Of a stretch of DNA of 56,230 nucleotides, positions 33,301-41,700 are shown one piece after another. The stretch's first letter is position 1; every line of letters begins with the position of its first letter. Both the position numbers and the translations under genes were made by a program. The stretch comes from an uncultured Ruminococcus sp. (GTDB lineage: Bacteria > Bacillota > Clostridia > Oscillospirales > Acutalibacteraceae): assembly GCA_902773325.1 (NCBI GenBank), contig CACYDW010000074.1, positions 1 to 56,230 of the forward strand, written 5' to 3'. Below the pieces are notes generated by a model. It was given only the letters and a program-made list of their open reading frames with translations. It was not told the origin of the DNA and did not search any database.

Positions 33301-33468
33301 AAGATCATTGCCGTTATATGCCTGAGCATCGAGCGAATGAGCAAGAACGACCGGCTGCTCATCATCGGACGGTGTGCTGTTTTGTGTCACTGCATTTGTC
33401 ATTGTACTTCCTCCTATAATTGTAGTGATTGCCAGAATACAGCCCAAAAGCCGTTTCAACTTCTGCAA
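30304..33468 (-). CDS. Membrane-anchored type I pullulanase (GH13_14-like)
   Basis: Hydrolyses alpha-1,6 branch links of pullulan and starch. An N-terminal signal peptide is followed by a CBM48-like domain (about residues 55-150) and the GH13 barrel with the type I pullulanase motif FNWGYDPKNYNVPEGS. Catalytic residues: Asp in DGFRFDLMG (about 368), Glu in GEPWTGG (about 402) and Asp in SAHDNYTLYD (about 488). After it come a MucBP-like domain (about 700-765), a second one, a starch-binding-like domain (LVLHFSNTDKLAKPG) and a third MucBP-like stretch. It ends in a membrane helix (AIVIMLALSSLACFLIAGCLG) and a basic tail without an LPxTG motif, so it stays in the membrane. The start is TTG at 33468 with GGAGGG upstream. 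1054 residues. Paralogue of the enzyme at 45983-50131. Confidence 0.93.
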   Translation of the reverse strand: MQKLKRLLGCILAITTIIGGSTMTNAVTQNSTPSDDEQPVVLAHSLDAQAYNGNDLGAVYTKSATTFKVWAPTADHVSVKLYTTGSPGEEGAQNLSTTSMVKGKNGVWAVTLTGDHKNRYYTYLVTMDGITRETADVYAKAAGVNGNRSMVVDLPSTDPEGWKNDKHVLYDDPTDAIVWEVHVKDFSNSEVSGVSLKYRGKYLAFTEGGTTLNGEGGVSTCIDYLKKLGVTHVQLLPVYDYATVDESDTESEQFNWGYDPKNYNVPEGSYSTDPYDGNVRITEFKQMIMALHQAGIGVIMDVVYNHTYTAEGSWFEMTVPGYYYRMTEDGEFSDGSGCGNETASDHLMYRKYMIDSILYWVDEYHIDGFRFDLMGVHDITTMNEIRKALDNRVPDGEKIIMYGEPWTGGSIGTTTPTAVKANISQLNERIGAFNDDFRDAVKGHVFNALEPGFVQDGSGKISVMAGITANTISAKWSKQPSQTVTYTSAHDNYTLYDKLVLSVKNDRSYDERDEELVEMNKLVAALTLTSQGISFMQAGEEFARTKMGDSNSFNSSNRVNQLDWNCLEKYADLVAYYSGLMDIRRHYKPFRDATTASAKLIRFADTADGVIAYTLENSLTASTEWSQVAVLVNATKQPAKVTLPDNDGKSTVSEWVIIANKLEAGLSSLGTVSGKEITVPAQSAMILVDKASFEQRTVTSDKCTVKVEYKDAESGELLGERVYKGVAGESYATAENHSLDVEYDLTDTEGDTQGTFNSAYKTVTYYYTKFNGKILDLTVNYLKPGNETFGTAESEVSPVSVQKVREGSEYTAPIRQVDGMELDLSVFPSNAFGTVGSEDITVTYYYKPLSQCDLVLHFSNTDKLAKPGVILCVKEDGKQSYYTAEKGEEMTADPELGSGWYTFTAEGIGTVDGLTAYIVDLAGAEAAPERKYTVKGETWIERNTVVYSGTVGIIHTHVNGQVLATESISGKVGTDYSTDRKDYQNYGLSAVTFNASGTFSETPAYVIYLYEDKPVTERKEFAIVIMLALSSLACFLIAGCLGASYARHKKRLAL

Positions 33469-33493
33469 AGCTATCCCTCCGTTACCAATATAA

Positions 33494-33535
33494 CCCTGCT
33501 TGTCAATTCTATCATATTTCAGCAGGGAATTACAA
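33494..33535 (-). promoter_or_regulatory. Putative pullulanase 1 promoter within an inverted repeat
   Basis: On the minus strand TTGTAA, 18 bp, TAGAAT. CCCTGCT at 33494-33500 and AGCAGGG at 33521-33527 form an inverted repeat that brackets the -10 element and could be an operator. Confidence 0.4.
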
Positions 33536-33597
33536 TACCATTTTACACTTTTATGAAATCAGCTATTATTACCAACCCTCATTATCAGAATACAAGG

Positions 33598-34965
33598 TCA
33601 TGACTTTTTATTTTTATTCTTGTTTTGTTTTTCGCGTTCTTTTTTTACGATTTCGGCAACACGTTTATTATCGGCAGCTTCTTTTTTATCCTGAAGCTTT
33701 TTAATGTATGCCGCTATCTTGCGATTGCGTTCATTGGCTTTTTTCTGACGTTCGATTTTACGGCGCTCGTCCTCGGCGGCATCTTCAATATACGCATACT
33801 TAATACCGTATTTTTCGGGAGGCACATTGCCGGCAGCCAGTCTGTTGTTGACAAACTGTTTGACGAGTGTATAGATCACCGAAGTTACAGGACCGCATAT
33901 CAGCAATCCGGGAATACCGAAGAAGCTGCTGAACAGAATCACCGCAGAAACAACGATGATCGGCGGCAGTCCGATATTGGAGCCAACCACGCGGGGATAG
34001 ATCAGGTTGCCGTCGATCTGAATAATCACCACCATAATCACCACGAACCAGATTGCCTGCACGGGGTCTGCGGTAAGGATCAGCAGTGTGCCGATACCCG
34101 TACCGATGGACGTGCCGAACATCGGGATCCAAGCCATAATTGCCACGATCACAGCGATCAGAGAGGCATACGGCATACCGAATATTGTCATGACGAGGGC
34201 AACAAGCGTACCCAGAAGCACACAGTCCATCATCATACCGGTAATACTGTTATAAAAGGATTTATTGGTAAGCTGACCCAGCTCCACAAAGAAATCGGCG
34301 ACCCTTGACGGAAGAATGGCATAGAGCAGCTTTTTGACATCGGAAGAGATCTTTTCCTTTTTGGCAAGAATATAGATCGAAAGGACAAGACCCATAACGA
34401 TATTCAGTGCCGCACTCAGCACGGTTGTGAGGATCCCCATCAGCGACTGCACCATATTAGCACCGTTATCCTGGAAGAAGCCGACAACGGTATTGCTGAT
34501 CGTTTTCCAGTCAATTTCAAGGCCGGAAACAATTTCTCCGATCGTTTCGTTATCCTGACTGAGTTCATTGACCCAGTTCTGAAGCTTAGCAAGTGCAGTC
34601 GGGGTTGCTTCGGCGAGAGCCGAAAGGCTTTTTCCGATTTCCGGGATCACGATCACCAGAAACAGACCCACAAACAGCACAAACAAACCGGCGGAGATCA
34701 TGACCGCAAGGGGGCGGCGCATTTTATTCTTGAAGTTACTGACGGGCTTGCCGGGCTTAGGGATAAACAAGTGTTTTTCGATTGCCTTCAGCGGCACATT
34801 CAGAAAGAACGTGAAGCAGCCCGCAATAATAAACGGTGTCATCACTCCCAGCAGCCATTGCAGGAACGACAGCACCACATCCATGTGCTGAAAGCCCAGA
34901 TACACTAAAATAATACACACCGCAAGGACAAAGATCTTGCCCATTGTTTTTTTATTAAGCTCCAT
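33598..34965 (-). CDS. AI-2E family transporter (permease)
   Basis: A 455-residue polytopic membrane protein of the AI-2E family, whose members include TqsA (autoinducer-2 export) and Na+/H+ antiporters; the substrate here is unknown. About eight membrane segments are visible, with the family motifs PSRVADFF and IGNLIYPRVVG-like DGNLIYPRVVGSNIGLPPI. The long C-terminal tail (about residues 385-455) is very rich in Lys, Arg and Glu and should be a cytosolic helix; such tails vary in the family. It has its own promoter to the right and ends 129 bp before the start of pullulanase 1. Confidence 0.9.
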   Translation of the reverse strand: MELNKKTMGKIFVLAVCIILVYLGFQHMDVVLSFLQWLLGVMTPFIIAGCFTFFLNVPLKAIEKHLFIPKPGKPVSNFKNKMRRPLAVMISAGLFVLFVGLFLVIVIPEIGKSLSALAEATPTALAKLQNWVNELSQDNETIGEIVSGLEIDWKTISNTVVGFFQDNGANMVQSLMGILTTVLSAALNIVMGLVLSIYILAKKEKISSDVKKLLYAILPSRVADFFVELGQLTNKSFYNSITGMMMDCVLLGTLVALVMTIFGMPYASLIAVIVAIMAWIPMFGTSIGTGIGTLLILTADPVQAIWFVVIMVVIIQIDGNLIYPRVVGSNIGLPPIIVVSAVILFSSFFGIPGLLICGPVTSVIYTLVKQFVNNRLAAGNVPPEKYGIKYAYIEDAAEDERRKIERQKKANERNRKIAAYIKKLQDKKEAADNKRVAEIVKKEREKQNKNKNKKS

Positions 34966-35003
34966 TCACTTCACCCCATAGCAACCTCTTTTTCATCCTC
35001 TCT

Positions 35004-35032
35004 ATTATACTCTAACCCGCCCCAAATTGCAA
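35004..35032 (-). promoter_or_regulatory. Putative promoter of the AI-2E transporter gene
   Basis: On the minus strand TTGCAA, 17 bp, TATAAT: the same boxes and spacing as the promoter at 19.47 kb, and likewise backed by a GCAGCGC/GCGCTGC hairpin. Confidence 0.65.
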
Positions 35033-35044
35033 ACCCTATTTCTC

Positions 35045-35066
35045 GGCAGCGCAACGGCGCTGCACC
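35045..35066. repeat. Isolated hairpin matching the start of structured repeat copy A
   Basis: GCAGCGC-AACG-GCGCTGC followed by ACC is identical to 19503-19523 but without the rest of the repeat. It lies exactly between the divergent promoters of the AI-2E gene and the mutarotase-like gene. Confidence 0.8.
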
Positions 35067-35068
35067 AA

Positions 35069-35097
35069 TTGTAAAATCAGAAAAGGTATGGTATAAT
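35069..35097 (+). promoter_or_regulatory. Putative promoter of the mutarotase-like gene
   Basis: TTGTAA, 17 bp, TATAAT with an extended -10 TGG; start near 35104. Confidence 0.65.
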
Positions 35098-35126
35098 AGC
35101 TTATATTTTTCTTTTTGGAGGAGCGT

Positions 35127-36005
35127 ATGTGTCAGATGACAGTCAGAGAAATACAATCAGAAAGCCTTGGACATTGCCTGCAAATCAACTATGATGATAT
35201 GGAAGTGATCGTTACACTGGATTACGGACCCCGCATTGTGAGTGCCGCTAAAAGCGGACAGCCGAACCTGATATACCATAGTGTCGACAGCGTATGGCAT
35301 CGCTGCTATGGACATAAAATGAAAATCGCACTTGAAAAGTCAACCAACGAAATGTATCTTGACAACAGTGCTGTGATGTATACGGTTTTGGAGGACGGTG
35401 TACGGTTTGTACAGGCGGTTCTTGACCCTCTGCCGCTGGAGCTTTCAATGGATATCGTGTTCGGCAGTGAGATCGGCAGTCTGATGACGGTTCATAGGGT
35501 CACCAATAAATCTGCTTCCCCCATCAAACTCGCTATCTATACCGAAACTCCCCTGCTGTTTGACGGCTTTGTGTTTATGCCGCTGAGCAACGTTACCGAA
35601 AATGGCAAGCCCACCAAAATACTCAACCTCTGGAACAATGCCAGATGGAACGACCCCAGACTCTTTATCGGCGAAAATTACCTCTCTCTGCGCGGCAATG
35701 AAGCACTCCCGCGGCTCAAGATCGGCTCTAATAATACCGCAGGCTGGTGCGGCTATATCGGCGGGTTTTATTCGTTTATCAAATACTATGTTCATAACCG
35801 TTCCGCGCTGTATCCGTTCAGCCAGTGCTCCTCTTATGCCGTGGCAAAGCAGCATTATATGAGTATTCAGACCTCAAGCCCGTTTTACAGGATAGAACCC
35901 GCCGCCACAGCCCTTCATGCAGAAAACTGGATTTTCCCCTATAGTGCCGTGAACTGCTCCCCTGACGATGAAAAAGCTCTTGACAGCTTTATCAACTCTT
36001 TCTGA
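35127..36005 (+). CDS. Galactose mutarotase-like fold protein, function unknown
   Basis: A 292-residue protein with no signal peptide or membrane helix. The N-terminal strand pattern VIVTLDYGPRIVSAAKSGQPNLIY matches proteins with the galactose mutarotase/aldose epimerase-like beta-sandwich (for example DUF4380), which often bind sugars. The usual catalytic His and Glu of true epimerases cannot be placed confidently, so I do not call it an epimerase. I chose the ATG at 35127 (GGAGG five bases upstream); a TTG at 35115 and an ATG at 35136 are alternatives. It stands alone between the AI-2E transporter gene and the convergent transglutaminase-like gene, in the starch-degradation region, so a role with glucans is possible. 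Confidence 0.65.
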   Translation: MCQMTVREIQSESLGHCLQINYDDMEVIVTLDYGPRIVSAAKSGQPNLIYHSVDSVWHRCYGHKMKIALEKSTNEMYLDNSAVMYTVLEDGVRFVQAVLDPLPLELSMDIVFGSEIGSLMTVHRVTNKSASPIKLAIYTETPLLFDGFVFMPLSNVTENGKPTKILNLWNNARWNDPRLFIGENYLSLRGNEALPRLKIGSNNTAGWCGYIGGFYSFIKYYVHNRSALYPFSQCSSYAVAKQHYMSIQTSSPFYRIEPAATALHAENWIFPYSAVNCSPDDEKALDSFINSF

Positions 36006-36036
36006 TTTTCCGGCTCTGTTCCCATAATAACCTGTT

Positions 36037-36072
36037 GCCGCGCCGCTGATGATCGGTCATCAGCGGCGCGGC
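36037..36072. terminator. Very stable hairpin between convergent genes
   Basis: A perfect 16-bp stem beginning GCCGCGCC and closing on a TCGG loop. There is no T tract on either side, so it may act as a transcript 3'-end stabiliser rather than a classic terminator. Confidence 0.6.
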
Positions 36073-36165
36073 ACTGCGCTTATCTCCTGTATTCCGTGCG
36101 GAACAGCCCGGAAGAACAGGGAAAAATCTTCATAATGGTTTTGAAGCCACTCGTGATGGCTGCTG

Positions 36166-38454
36166 TCAGGTGAGGGTGACGGTAAAGCAGTAGTAGCCGG
36201 GCAGCTTCCATTCACCATAAGAGAACTGTGCGCCGTGACCTGAAGGAATCGCACCGATAACGTCTGACAATGCTTCGCTCAGAGTACCGTCCTTCTTATA
36301 GATCAGACAGAAGGTGCTGATATTACGGTTGTCAAAGCTGCGCATAGCTGCTGATAATTCCGAGGTGCTCTCGCAGTATTCACAGGTTGGGTCTGCATCC
36401 AGCGCATCGTCAATAGCGGCATCTGCGATCCGATGCATAGGCTGCGCCGCTGTACAGGTGTAGGGGGCACTGTCGGGAGTATGATCCTGATACATAACAC
36501 TGTCCGGAATCAGGAAATAGGTATAGCGGAGGTTGGAATTGTTGACATTGTTGCTCATGATCGGGTCGTCCCACGTCACATCGACATTGTACCATACACC
36601 GCTGATTCTGACCTGATTCCACGCATGGCTTTCTCCGGAACTGCTGCCGTTGTAGCCGATACCGGTAACTCTTACTGCGGAGAGTCCTGCCTGATTCGCC
36701 ATAGCCACAAACGCCTTTGCATAGCCGTCACAAACCGCCTTGTGGGTGGTGAGCAGACCGTAAGTGGTATATGACGTCTGAGGAATGTTGCCGCTGGCAA
36801 GACCTGCCGTATCATACTCGGTATTACAGACCAGCCAGTCATGAATCGCTCTCGCCTTATCAAAATCGTCCATACCGGAGGTTATGATCTGGCTCAGAAT
36901 CTGCGCGATTATCTGCTGCTCCGACTGACTTTCGGCAGAAACTACATTACAGCTCAGAATTTTTTCTGCCGTTGCACCGGAGGAATCCGTCGCCACGACC
37001 CTGAACTGGTATGAACCCGTGTAATTCATGGAAATATTCAGTGTTGCGGAGGTTGTGTTGGAAATCAGTGCCGACCACTGACCGCTGCCTTCTCTCTGAT
37101 AAACCGTATAGGTACAGCTTCCCGAAGCATTCTGAGCAGAAAGGGTTATTTTGACCGAAGTGCCTGCATTGACCTGTGTCGCACTGATCGCAGAGGTGTT
37201 TGTAAGCTGCGAAGCTTTTACGGTAACATCCATGTAGACCTTGCTCTCTGCGCCGTTGGAATCATGCACCTTGATGCAGAAGTTATAATCGCCCGCCGCG
37301 TTCATCTTGACGGCGACTGTCTGTTCGGAGGAAAATCCGCTGATCTCCGTCCATGTGCTGTTGGTTGCGGATTTGTAGTAATATGCGTATGTGTAGCCGC
37401 CGCTGCCGCCTGTCGCTCTGCCATACAGCGTCAGGGTATCACCCTTTGTGAGAGTACGGCTGCTAACACTGCACTGATTCACAAGTGCGGGACTTACCGT
37501 AACAGAAAAGTACTTTTTGACCGTCATGCCGTTGGTATCAGTCGTCTTGGCACAGATATCATAGGTTGCCGCCTTGGTGGGCTTGAATACCGCAGATTTT
37601 TTGTCGTCCGAGCTTGTGAGAGCCGTCCAGTTGTTCTCCGAAGCCGCCTTATAGTAATACGTATAGGAATACGTACCGCTGCCGCCGCTCGCCTTACCGT
37701 AAATGACGGTCTGCTGACTTACCGTAAGAGATGTCTTACTCAACGTAGATTTGTTAACGAGTGCACTGCCTACATTTACATCAATGTATTTCTTGGCAAG
37801 TGCGCCGTTAGAATCCAGAACCTTGATACAGAAGTTGTATTTGGTTGATTTTGCCGGCTTGGCAGACACAGAGGTCTGGGAAGTACGTTCGCTGATGATC
37901 GTCCATTTGCTGTCCGACTCTTTCTTATAGTAATAAGAATAGATATAGCCGCCGCTGCCGCCGCTTGCCTTACCGCTGACTGTCACCGTCTGACCGAGGT
38001 CGATCGATGTCCTGCTGACGGTGGAGTTATTCTGAAGCCCCGACAATACCTTGACATCGATATATTTCTTGGCAACCGTGCCTGCCGCGTCCTTGACCTT
38101 GACACAGATGTTATAGGTGCCTGTTGACGGGGGTGTGATCAGAACGGAAACCGCCGTACCCAGATCCCTGATGGTTGTCCATTTGGATTCGTTGGATTTT
38201 TTGTAGTAATAAGCGTATTTGCAGCTACCGCTGCCGCCGCTCGACCTGCCGTAGATGACCAGATTCTGACCAATGGTAATGGAAGAAGCACTCACAGCAG
38301 ACTGATTGACAAGAGCCGTTTCAGATGCTGACGCAGCAGCCGCAGCCGTGTTATTGCCCGCTGCCGAAGCTCCGACGGCGGCGTATCCGCCGACAGAAAT
38401 CAACCCTGCCAGCACAAAGGCAGATAGTCTTTTCAAAAAAGTTGAATATAACAT
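36166..38454 (-). CDS. Secreted transglutaminase-like protein with five Ig-like modules
   Basis: A 762-residue exported protein. The signal peptide (residues about 1-32) is followed by an Ala/Ser/Thr linker, five tandem modules of about 92 residues (about 47-507) and a transglutaminase-like domain. Catalytic residues are present: Cys in KAVCDGYAKAF (about 572), His in SHAWNQV (about 609) and Asp in NVDVTWDDP (about 625). Such domains can be cysteine proteases or cross-linking enzymes. The modules, with SGGSGxYxYxYYYK and xCxKVxDSxGxxxKKY signatures, are the same family as those on the neighbouring amylase and pullulanase 2. I chose the ATG at 38454 because AGGAGG precedes it. There is no membrane or wall anchor after the catalytic domain. 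Confidence 0.88.
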   Translation of the reverse strand: MLYSTFLKRLSAFVLAGLISVGGYAAVGASAAGNNTAAAAASASETALVNQSAVSASSITIGQNLVIYGRSSGGSGSCKYAYYYKKSNESKWTTIRDLGTAVSVLITPPSTGTYNICVKVKDAAGTVAKKYIDVKVLSGLQNNSTVSRTSIDLGQTVTVSGKASGGSGGYIYSYYYKKESDSKWTIISERTSQTSVSAKPAKSTKYNFCIKVLDSNGALAKKYIDVNVGSALVNKSTLSKTSLTVSQQTVIYGKASGGSGTYSYTYYYKAASENNWTALTSSDDKKSAVFKPTKAATYDICAKTTDTNGMTVKKYFSVTVSPALVNQCSVSSRTLTKGDTLTLYGRATGGSGGYTYAYYYKSATNSTWTEISGFSSEQTVAVKMNAAGDYNFCIKVHDSNGAESKVYMDVTVKASQLTNTSAISATQVNAGTSVKITLSAQNASGSCTYTVYQREGSGQWSALISNTTSATLNISMNYTGSYQFRVVATDSSGATAEKILSCNVVSAESQSEQQIIAQILSQIITSGMDDFDKARAIHDWLVCNTEYDTAGLASGNIPQTSYTTYGLLTTHKAVCDGYAKAFVAMANQAGLSAVRVTGIGYNGSSSGESHAWNQVRISGVWYNVDVTWDDPIMSNNVNNSNLRYTYFLIPDSVMYQDHTPDSAPYTCTAAQPMHRIADAAIDDALDADPTCEYCESTSELSAAMRSFDNRNISTFCLIYKKDGTLSEALSDVIGAIPSGHGAQFSYGEWKLPGYYCFTVTLT
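36937..38316 (-). repeat. Five tandem ~276-bp Ig-like module repeats (transglutaminase-like gene)
   Basis: Units begin ALVNQS/LQNNST/ALVNKS/ALVNQC/QLTNTS and are about 92 codons each. Units 1-4 are closely alike; unit 5 is diverged and lacks the KKY ending. Confidence 0.9.
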
Positions 38455-38598
38455 AGCAATTCCTCCTTCTGGAATAAAATCAAGTGATCTCATCATGCCT
38501 ATGTTATCATTATAATGTATTCCGGTCATAAAATCAACAAGGAATCCAGTTTTTTTTGTTATTGTGAGCGTTTTTTATTGATACCCACAACAAAAAAC

Positions 38599-38640
38599 AA
38601 ACTGCCGCACCGACGAACGATTCGCCGATGCGGCAGTTTT
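38599..38640 (-). terminator. Intrinsic terminator of the alpha-amylase gene
   Basis: AAACTGCCGCA pairs with TGCGGCAGTTT, and the stem continues inward. On the minus strand the tract TTTGTTTTTTG follows. It lies about 160 bp beyond the amylase stop codon. Confidence 0.8.
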
Positions 38641-38797
38641 CTACGGCTGCGACAAGCAGTCCTCTATTTCAGGCGATGAGAAATCCCCTTCACAAATCTC
38701 ATTTTCCGAAATATCGGGCTTCTGATCAAAGCCGATACATTCTCTTTCAGTGTATACCCTTCATAACACCGAAAGTGGAATGACTGTTTGAGCAGGC

Positions 38798-41700
38798 TTA
38801 TTTAACGGTTACAATAAAGTATTTCCTGACAATGTTATCACTGCCGTCCTTTACCTTAGAGCATACCTGATAGGAGCCTGCGGCAGCAGGAGTAAACGAT
38901 ACGCTTGTTGTAGTGGTGTAGCTCTGGAGCGTTGTCCAGCCTGTATCGTTTTCGCTCATGTAATAGTTAGCATACTTGTAGGAAGAGCTGCCTGATGCTG
39001 CATTCTTGATGGTAACCTTTGTACCCTTGTTAACAGAGGTAGCAGAGATGGTGCTCTTATTGGTGAGAGCAGCCTTTGTGACCTTTACAACGAAGTACTT
39101 CTTAACGAGTGTACCTGCGCTGTCCTGTACCTTGGAGCAAACATCATAGCTGCCTGTCTTTGTGGGAGTAAAGCTTGCACCTGCAACAGTGCTGAGGCTC
39201 TGAACGGTTGTCCATGAGGAATCCGTTGTAAGCTTATAGTAGCTTGCGAAGCTGTAAGTACCGCTGCCGCCTGTTGCTGCATTGAATACTGTGACGCTGT
39301 TGCCGAGAGTTACAGAGGTATCGGAAACGGTAGTAGCATTTGTCAGAGAAGCACTTGTTACCTTAACGGTGAGATACTTCTTAACGACCGTGCCTGCGCT
39401 GTCCTTGACCTTGGAGCATACGCTGTAGGTTCCTGCCTTTGTAGGCTGGAATGCCACACCGGAAGCCTTTGTAGCAGTCTGAACAGTTGTCCAGTCAGAA
39501 GCAGATGAAAGCTTGTAGTATACACCGTAGGTGTATGTGCCGCTGCCGCCTGCTGCCGCATTCTTGACAGTAACCTTATTGCCGAGTACGACAGAGGTTG
39601 CTGCAAGAGTGGTGTTGTTGGTAAGAGCAGATGCAGACGTTACCTTGAGAGTAAGATATTTCTTGGCAATTGTGCCCTTGCTGTCCTTGACCTTGGAGCA
39701 TACATCATAGGTAGTAGCCTTGCCGGGCTTGAAGGATGCGCTGGTTGCGGTGGTGCCGTCCTGAGCAGTTACCCAGTCGGAATCGCTGGTCTTTTTGTAG
39801 TATACATAGTAGGTATAGGAGCCGCTGCCGCCTGTTGCTGCATTCTTGACAGTTGCCTTATTACCGAGGGTGATAGAGGTTGCTGCAAGAGAAGCGTTAT
39901 TGGTAAGAGCAGCCGTTACCTTAAGAGTAAGATACTTCTTGGCAATTGTGCCCGCGCTGTCCTTGACCTTGGAGCATACATCGTAGGTGGTAGCCTTGCC
40001 GGGCTTGAAGGTTACGCTGGTTGCGGTTGTGCCGTCCTGAGCTGTTACCCAGTCGGAATCACTGGTCTTCTTATAGTATACATAGTAGGTATAAGAGCCG
40101 CTGCCGCCTGTTGCTGCATTCTTAACGGTCGCGCTGTTGCCGAGGTTAATGGAGGTCGCTGCAAGCTTTGCGTTGTTGGTAAGAGCAGCCACAACCTTGA
40201 CGTTGATGGTTTTCTTAGCAACTGTGCCTGCGCTGTCCTTGACCTTCACGCAGATGTTGTAGGTAGTAGCCTTCTTGGGGGTAATGGTTACGGAAGATGT
40301 GGATTTGTAATCCTGAGCAGTTACCCATGAGGAATCGCTGGATTTCTTGTAGAGTACTGCATAGTTGTAATAGCCTGAGCCGCCCGAAGCAGCACACTTG
40401 ACTGTTACAGTCTTGCCGAGTTCAATAGAAGTTGCTGAAACAGTTGACTTGTTTGTAAGAGCTTCTGTTACTTTGAGTGTGAGATACTTTTTAGCAGTAT
40501 CGCCCTTACTGTCCTTAACCTTGGAGCATACATTGTAAGTAGCTGCCTTGCCGGGAGTAAAGGTTGCGCTTGTTGCAGAAGTGCCGTCCTGAGCGGTAAC
40601 CCAGCTGGAATCAGAGGACTTCTTGTAGTATACATAGTATGTATAAGAGCCACTGCCGCCGCTTGCCGCATTCTTTACAGTCGCCTTGCTGCCGAGAGTA
40701 ATGCTGTCTGCTGCAAGAGTTGTATTATTGACAAGCTCTGAAGCAGTTACAGTTACGGTAAAGTACTTTTTGGCTATTGTGCCGCTGCTGTCCTTGACCT
40801 TGGAGCATACATCATACTTGCCTTCCTTGGAAGGTGTAAAGCTGATGTTTGCGGTGCTGCCGAAATCTCTTGCGGTCGTGTAGGAGCTTGCACTGGTGAG
40901 CTTATAGTAAGCGGCATAGGTGTAAGAGCCGCTGCCGCCCGATGCTGCACCCTTAACGGTGACCTTGCTGCCGAGTGTTACGCTGGAGGAAGCAAGGGTA
41001 GAGTTGTTGACGAGTGTTGTAGGATCATCGTCCTGTACAGTAACATTAAAGGTCTTTTCTGCTACTGTGCCGGAGCTGTCCTTGACCTTGGAGCATACTT
41101 CATACTGACCTGCTGTGCTGAAGGTAATGGAAGTGCTCTTGGTAGAGGAGAAGTCCTGCTTGGTCGTCCAGCTGCTTGCGCCAGACTTTCTGTAGAGTAC
41201 TGCGTAGGTATAAGAGCCGCTGCCGCCGCTTGCTGCGCCTGTAACAGTAACGCTGCCGTTTTTCGCGATCGTAGTAGCGGAGATCTTAGAGCTGTTAACA
41301 AGCTCATTCGGGTTGGTGCTTTCTGCGGTAAAGGTCTTGGATACGGTTGCGGTTGCACCGGTGGAGTCGGTGATCACGCACTTGATGGTGTGTGAGCCGG
41401 CAGTGCCGGGCTTCCATGAGTAGGTATCCGTGCTGCTCTTGGCCTTAACGACTGTACCGTCTACTGAGAACTCATAGGAGTAGGGAGCGGTACCGCCGTA
41501 GCCGATACCCTTAAGGGTAAGAGCGGTCGTTGTGAGCTGAGGAGCAGACTTGTCTGTACCGAAGTTCACCTGAAGCGGGAGAGAAGGTGTCGGAGGCGGA
41601 ACAGGAACAACGCCGCCGCTCTTGCCGACGCTTGCAAGAGGAACTGTGATCTGGTCAGCGTCGCACTTCTCGCCTGATGTAGAGTCATCACTTACATAAG

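Noticed and set aside
38641..38797. A possible 40-45-codon minus-strand frame after the amylase stop (ends FVKGISHRLK)
   Set aside because: No start codon with a ribosome binding site and no recognisable family; it lies between the amylase stop and its terminator.
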